Below, piece by piece: positions 59,161-64,000 of a stretch of DNA of 64,000 nucleotides; within the stretch, counting starts at the first letter, position 1, and every line of letters begins with the position of its first letter. The DNA is from Nicotiana tabacum (Eukaryota; Streptophyta; Magnoliopsida; Solanales; Solanaceae), in assembly GCF_000715075.1 (NCBI RefSeq), contig NC_134085.1, positions 131,358,716-131,422,715 of the forward strand, in the 5' to 3' direction. The notes below the pieces were generated by a model, which searched no databases, was not told the DNA's origin, and saw nothing but the letters and a program-made list of their open reading frames with translations. The position numbers were made by a program, and so were the translations under genes.

Positions 59161-59916
59161 TGTTTACCGTGAAAATGGTAACAACAATTAAATTTGTAAA
59201 TGGGATTCTAAAAATACATGATCTATTCTCGAGCTAGTTGTTTAGAGCAGTTGATGATAAGAATGTGAAATTTAATGGTGAAATGCAAGCTAAAACGAGG
59301 TAGTAGTCATACTGAGGGGCCTGTTGCCCGGATGTAGGACTGGTCAATGGGGACCTCAGGGTCGATGTCAAGGTCAAGCTCGAGCTATCGGGGGCAATCG
59401 AGAATAGGATTACAGTTAGGTTATGATAAAGAAAAGCTCTCTATAGCCAATACCAAGCGATAAATAAAGAACAAGTAAGAAGGCAATAAATGCTAAATGG
59501 CCTCGAGCCCGTGAGGGCAAGCGAGTTAGAGAGGAGAAAGAGAGAGAGAAGATATTATTGCACTTGAGTAGAATAGTTGGAGCAACATCAGTCCTTTACA
59601 AGGTAGTGTGAGTCCCCTTTATATAGGAGGGGAACTCGGCTGCAAGTATGGGCATTAATTACAAAGTATGGCGATGGGATGGCTTGACGCGACGCCTTAG
59701 CATAGGCTCGGGATAGGCCGGCCCTATCAGACTTAGCCGCATGCCTTGGGAGCTTCCCCCTCTGTCGTGGCTTCGATCTACGTCTTCTATGAGTCGCGCC
59801 TCTACGGGCACCGAGGTCGGGAACTTAGTCGTGGCTTCCCATCCTTGGGGTCTCGAGGTGTTCTTCCGTAATGACTTGACAGCGAGAAATCAAATCCTAT
59901 GATTTCGCCGCGTACA
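59161..59916 (-). repeat. 5' LTR of the nested Tat-type element
   Basis: 756 bp, ending CGCGTACA before the target duplication AATAC. It aligns with 49886-50604 with scattered differences and one indel of about 30 bases. It contains the minus-strand TATATAAA at 59618-59625. Confidence 0.9.
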
Positions 59917-62513
59917 AATACACTATTATGAATGAAAAGGAACAATAAAATAACAAGTCTAGGAAGAGACTCCAGGGTTTGCAGATGCCAACAGATCTAC
60001 CTTGGTCTCTTGTCGCTCAAGTCCAGCTGCTAAAGTCGGGATCAACTCAGGCCAATACCAAAATCTGCACAGAAAGTGCAGAGTGCAATGTCAGTATATC
60101 CGACCCCATGTACTGGTAAGTGTCGAGCCTAATCTCGGCAAAGTATTGATGAGGCTAGGAGAAGACACATACATAAACCTGTGCAGTTAAACAATATACG
60201 AGCACAATAACAAATAATAGAAGTTGAACAGATAATAACAGGAGGGGAAAACATGCTGAGGGGATTGCAAGATAAAGAATCAGAGCAGTAAAGAAATTTA
60301 AGCAGCTAGTACACCTTGAACCAGTAATAACAAGTAAACACAGTAACAAAAAATGCACGACATCGCCCTTTGTGCTTTTACTCTCAACCTCACCAGATAA
60401 TCAATAGAAACGGCACGACATCACCCTTCGTGATTTTACTCTCATCCTCACCATATAAATCAAATAAGAATGACACGGCATCACCCTTCGTGCATTAACT
60501 CTCTAATAACGTGGCACGACATCACCCTTCATGCTTTTACTCTCAACCTCACCATATAAATCAAATAAGAATGACATGACATCACCCTTCGTGTATTAAC
60601 ACTCTCCATCACAAAAACAAGGAACAATAATAATAGGGAGATAGAAATGACAACAAGTCTTACTTCAACATTTGCTACCACAATATCAACCTTGACTTTG
60701 AGTCAATACTCAATCAATACCAAAATCTGTACATATGATAAGAACGATCAACATAACAATAAACTAGTCTAAGCATGGATAGTATGATCGCAGAAAGCTA
60801 CAAATTTATGAATAAGACTCACTACCCTATTATGAGTCAACAACAACGCATAGGTACTCGTGACCTCACCTATACGTTGTACTCAACATTCAAACATAAA
60901 GCAAATAGGCAAATAAGACCTAATCCCTCAAGCCAAGGTTAACTACGACGCTTACCTCGCTCCACGGGCCACTCAATGCTCAATTACCGGTTTTCCTCTA
61001 CTATCCATCTCCAAACCACTCATATCTAGACACAATTAACTCAATAACATCAATTATTGATAAAGGAACCAACTACAATGCATGAATTTAGATTTCCCAA
61101 ACTTTCTCCCAGAAAGTCAAAAACCGACCCCGAGCCCGCTTGATCAAACCTCAAAGTTCAGAACAAAATCCATTTAACCATTCACCTCGAGCTGGAATAT
61201 TCAATTATTTTTGAAATTCGACCCCAAATTGAAGTCTAAATCCCAAATTTCCAAAAATCCCTAATTCTACCCAAACCCATAATTTCTACCATGGAAATCC
61301 TAGATTTTAGGTTGTAATTCATGGAATGCAATGGGTAATTGAAAGAAAATGGTTTGGAATCACTTACCAACACTTTGGGGAAAATATTAGCTTGACAGAA
61401 TCGCCCCTAGGTTGTTTGGCTATTGAAAATTTGAAAGCATGGCCTAAGTCTCGTAATGGGTCTGCTTAATAGCTGGGCGACAGTGTTCATCGCGTTCGAG
61501 AGGAACTGTCGCATTCGGGAAAAACAGTTTCCTAAAGACTTACGTGATCACAAAATTCCCATCGCGTTCGCGAAGGCTATGCCCCTACCTTCGCATTCGC
61601 AAGCCCTCGCTCGCGTTCGCAATGAAGAATGACTGACCCCCTCCCCCAGGTCCCTAAAGCATCGGTTTCGCGTTGGGCTGGTCACGTTCTCAAAGGGTAA
61701 AGCCCCCACCACTCCACGTTCGCGACCCAGCCTTCATGTTCGCGTAGAGTAAAATCCTCCCCAGACCAGATTTGCCTTCGCGATTCGCAACACAAAATAT
61801 CAGAACACCAGCTGTAGCAAAACACATCAGATTTCTAAGTCTAAAGCATCCCGTAGCCTATCCGAAACTCACCCGCGCCCTCGGGGCTTCAAACCAAACA
61901 TTCACAAAAGTCTAAAAATATCATACGGACTTGCCCGTGCGATCAAATCGCCAAAATAACACCTAGAACTACGAATATAGTACCAAATCAAATGAAATTC
62001 TCAAGAAAACTTTGAAATTCCTATTTTCACAACCGGACGTCCGAATCATGTCAAACCAACTCTGTTTCTAACCAAATTTCACAAACAAGTCTTAAATATC
62101 ATAATGAACCTGTACCACGCTCCGAAACCAAAACCCGATATCAATGAAATCAAACATTAACTAAATTGTTAAAAACATTTAATTTTTACACTTTCAATTT
62201 CCATCAAAACTTCATATCTCGAGCTATGGACCTTGGAATTCGATTCCGGGCATACACCCAAGTCACATATTTTGATACGGACCCATAAGGACTATCAAAA
62301 CACGAGTACAAAACTGTTTACTCAAAATGTTGACTGAAGTCAAGTAAATCAACTTTTAAAGGCAAAAATTGTTATTTTCATCAACTTTCAACATAAAAGC
62401 ATTTCAGAAACACGTCCGGACTGCGTATGCAAATCGAGGAGGGTAAAAATGAGATTTTAAAGTCCTCAAAACCTAGAATCAAGTTCTAAAACATAAGATG
62501 ACCTTTGAGGTCA

Positions 62514-63193
62514 TCACATTCTCCATCTCCAAAACAACCGTTCATCCTCGAACAGACATAGAAAAGTACCTGAGCTGGTGAAAAGGTGGGGATATCTGCT
62601 CCGCATATCGTACTCGGACTCCCAGGTAGCTGTGTCAACAGGTTGACCTCTCCACTGCACTCGAACCGAAGGATAACTCTTCGACCTCAACTGATGAACC
62701 TGCCGGTCTAGAATAGCTATTGGTTCCTCTTCATAGGTCAAATCCTTATCCAACTGGACAGTGCTGAAATCTAAAATGTGGGATGGATCGTCGTGATACT
62801 TCTGAAGCATGGACACATGAAACACTGGATGTACCACTGATAAACCTGGTGGAAACACAAGTCTGTAAGCCACCTCTCTCACTCGTTCAAGGATCTCAAA
62901 AGGCTTGATGTACCTAGGGCTCAACTTGCCCTTCTTCCTAAACCTCATTACACCCTTCAGGGGTGATACCTGAAGCAACACTCTCTCTCCGACCATGAAT
63001 GCCACATCGCGAACCCTACGGTCGCATAACTCTTCTGCCTGGACTGAGCTGTGCGAAGTCTATCCTGAATGATCTTAACCTTATCCAAGGCATCCTGTAC
63101 CAAATCTATACCTAATAACCGAGCCTCCCCTGGCTCAAACCATCCAACCGGTGATCGACACCATCTACCATATAATGCCTCATAGGGAGCCAT
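62514..63193 (-). pseudogene. Tekay-B integrase C-terminus and chromodomain
   Basis: The frame 63005-62514 is intact for 163 codons: GVMRFRKKGKLSPRYIKPFE, VHPVFHVSMLQKY, then a complete chromodomain (YEEEPIAILDRQVHQLRSK, VRVQWRGQPVDTATWESE, DMRSRYPHLF). It ends in a TGA within the first bases of the LTR. Upstream, 63193-62957 gives [20 protein letters not shown] and LVQDALDKVKIIQDRLRTA. One small frameshift near 63020 separates the two. This is the best-preserved chromodomain in the window and shows what the copy at 6032-6263 / 13764 has lost. Confidence 0.9.
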
Positions 63194-63975
63194 TTGGATG
63201 CTCGACTGATAGCTGTTATTTTAGGCAAACTCAGCTAGCAGCAAGAACGGATCCCACAATCCTCTAAAGTCTATAACAAATGCGCAGAGCATATCCTTTA
63301 AGATATTAATAGTATGCTCGAACTGTCCATCCGTCTGAGGATGAAATGATGTGCTCAACTCAACCCGCGTAGCCAATTCACGATGTACTGTCGTCCAGAA
63401 GTGCGAGGAAAACTACGTACCTCGATTAGAAATGATAGACACGAGCACTCTATGAAGACGAACGATCTCGCAGAAATAAATCTCTGCCAACCACTCTGAA
63501 GAATATGTTACTGCCACAGGAATGAAATGCGTTGATTTGGTCAGTCTGTCCACAATAACCCAAACTACATCAAACTTCCTTTGAGTCCGTGGGAGTCAAA
63601 CAATGAAATCTATAGTGATACACTCCCACTTCCACTCAAGAATCTCTATCTTCTGAAGCAAACCACCAGGTCTCTGATGCTCGTAATTTACTTACTGGAA
63701 GTTTAGACACCGAACTACATATGCAACTATATCCTTCTTCATCCTCCTCCACCAATAATGCTACCGTAAGTCCTAATATATCTTGGCGGAGCCTGGATGA
63801 ATAGAATATCGGGAACTGTGGGCCTCCTCTAGAATCAACTCACGAAGCCCATCCATATTAGGCACACAAACATGACCTTGCATGCTTAAAACTCCATCAT
63901 CTCCAACCGTAACTTGCTTGGCATCACCGTGCTGCACTATGTACCTAAGGACAAGCAAATTAGGGTCATCATACT
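63194..63975 (-). pseudogene. Tekay-B integrase zinc region and catalytic core, broken
   Basis: The 63975-63773 frame shows YDDPNLLVLRYIVQHGDAKQ, VTVGDDGVLSMQGHVCVPN and LRELILEEAHSSRYSIHPG, the integrase N-terminal region with both zinc-site histidines. The core (about 63700-63200) aligns with 14713-14162 by eye but is interrupted by several stops and frame changes. The gene is cut at 63975 by another LTR, so RT and protease would lie beyond the window. Confidence 0.82.
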
Positions 63976-64000
63976 TGTCACGCCCCAACCTGGGGAGGTG
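63976..64000. mobile_element. Start of a further LTR inserted in Tekay-B pol
   Basis: TGTCACGCCCCAACCTGGGG starts abruptly inside the integrase homology (after ...CATACT) and has the TGTCACG start of solanaceous LTRs. Only 25 bases are visible. Confidence 0.55.

Larger units (their letters stand above)
49886..59916 (-). mobile_element. Decayed Tat-type LTR retrotransposon with an antisense gene, nested in the Tekay-B LTR
   Basis: LTRs at 49886-50604 (3') and 59161-59916 (5') are direct repeats with TGTTTACC...TACA ends, flanked by the duplication AATAC (49881-49885 and 59917-59921). Orientation is minus: gag and protease remnants read leftward from the right LTR, and both LTRs have a TATATAAA box on the minus strand. 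Most of pol is deleted or unrecognisable. A spliced gene of the 'putative gypsy type transposon' family lies on the opposite (+) strand toward the 3' LTR. This layout recalls Grande-like Tat elements with antisense genes. I could not identify the primer-binding site. Confidence 0.88.
49630..62518 (-). repeat. 3' LTR of a second minus-strand Tekay-type element (Tekay-B), interrupted
   Basis: LTR sequence at 49630-49885 and 59917-62518 (about 2.86 kb), with + strand ends TGTCACGACCC and GGTCATCACA. It is interrupted by a Tat-type element. On the minus strand the LTR start TGTGATGACC is preceded by the purine-rich TTGGAGATGGAGAA, the polypurine tract. It includes imperfect repeats of CACGACATCACCCTTCGTG type (about 60355-60600) and a CG-rich palindrome cluster (about 61488-61790) beside a TATA-like minus-strand site near 61470. 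The five bases before it are TGCAC; the matching duplication would lie outside the window. Confidence 0.85.

Overview
This window looks like intergenic heterochromatin from a solanaceous plant, most likely Nicotiana. The reasons are Au/TS-type SINEs with TTG-rich tails, a Stowaway-like MITE with solanaceous termini, Tekay/Del chromovirus LTRs of the TGTCACGACC...GTTACA type, and a 22-kb Ogre element. I found no intact host gene, rRNA, tRNA or CRISPR array. Nearly everything is transposon inside transposon, and most element genes carry stop codons or frameshifts.

Layout. (1) Bases 1-42918 are one minus-strand Tekay-type Ty3/gypsy element (called Tekay-A here). Its 3' LTR is at 1-6036, its pol remnants at 6032-6263 and 13764-17036, its gag stub at 39217-39748 and its 5' LTR at 39949-42918. 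Three later insertions split it: a solo LTR (1109-4231, duplication AAATC), a 7.5-kb CACTA transposon (6264-13763, duplication TCA) and an Ogre/Tat element (17037-39216, duplication GGCCT). (2) Tekay-A sits in the 3' part of another Tekay-like LTR (42919-43816). (3) 43817-about 47090 is the 3' part of a SIRE-like Copia element: an envelope-like pseudogene and an LTR. (4) 47091-49629 is the least transposon-dense stretch, with a MITE, a MITE fragment and a truncated SINE. (5) 49630-63975 is a second minus-strand Tekay element (Tekay-B). Its 3' LTR is split by a decayed minus-strand Tat-type element (49886-59916, duplication AATAC) that carries a spliced antisense gene of the 'putative gypsy type transposon' family. 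A further LTR begins at 63976 and runs out of the window.

The Ogre element is the youngest-looking and most complete. It has LTRs of 4085 and 3957 bp, a primer-binding site, an extra ORF1 (DUF7745-like), gag-protease, a probable intron, reverse transcriptase/RNase H, integrase, a long 3' region with a 21 x 41-bp tandem array, and a polypurine tract. Its genes together make up a retrotransposition cycle, but stops and one frameshift make this copy non-autonomous.

The most interesting signal is in the Ogre non-coding gaps. A motif of about 60 nt occurs four times. Each copy is a conserved frame (GAACTAC...TGATT...ATACGTAGG) around two short hairpins whose stem sequences differ between copies while pairing is kept. 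A second motif, present three times at 32721-32900, shows the same kind of compensatory change. Both look like conserved RNA structures carried by the element.
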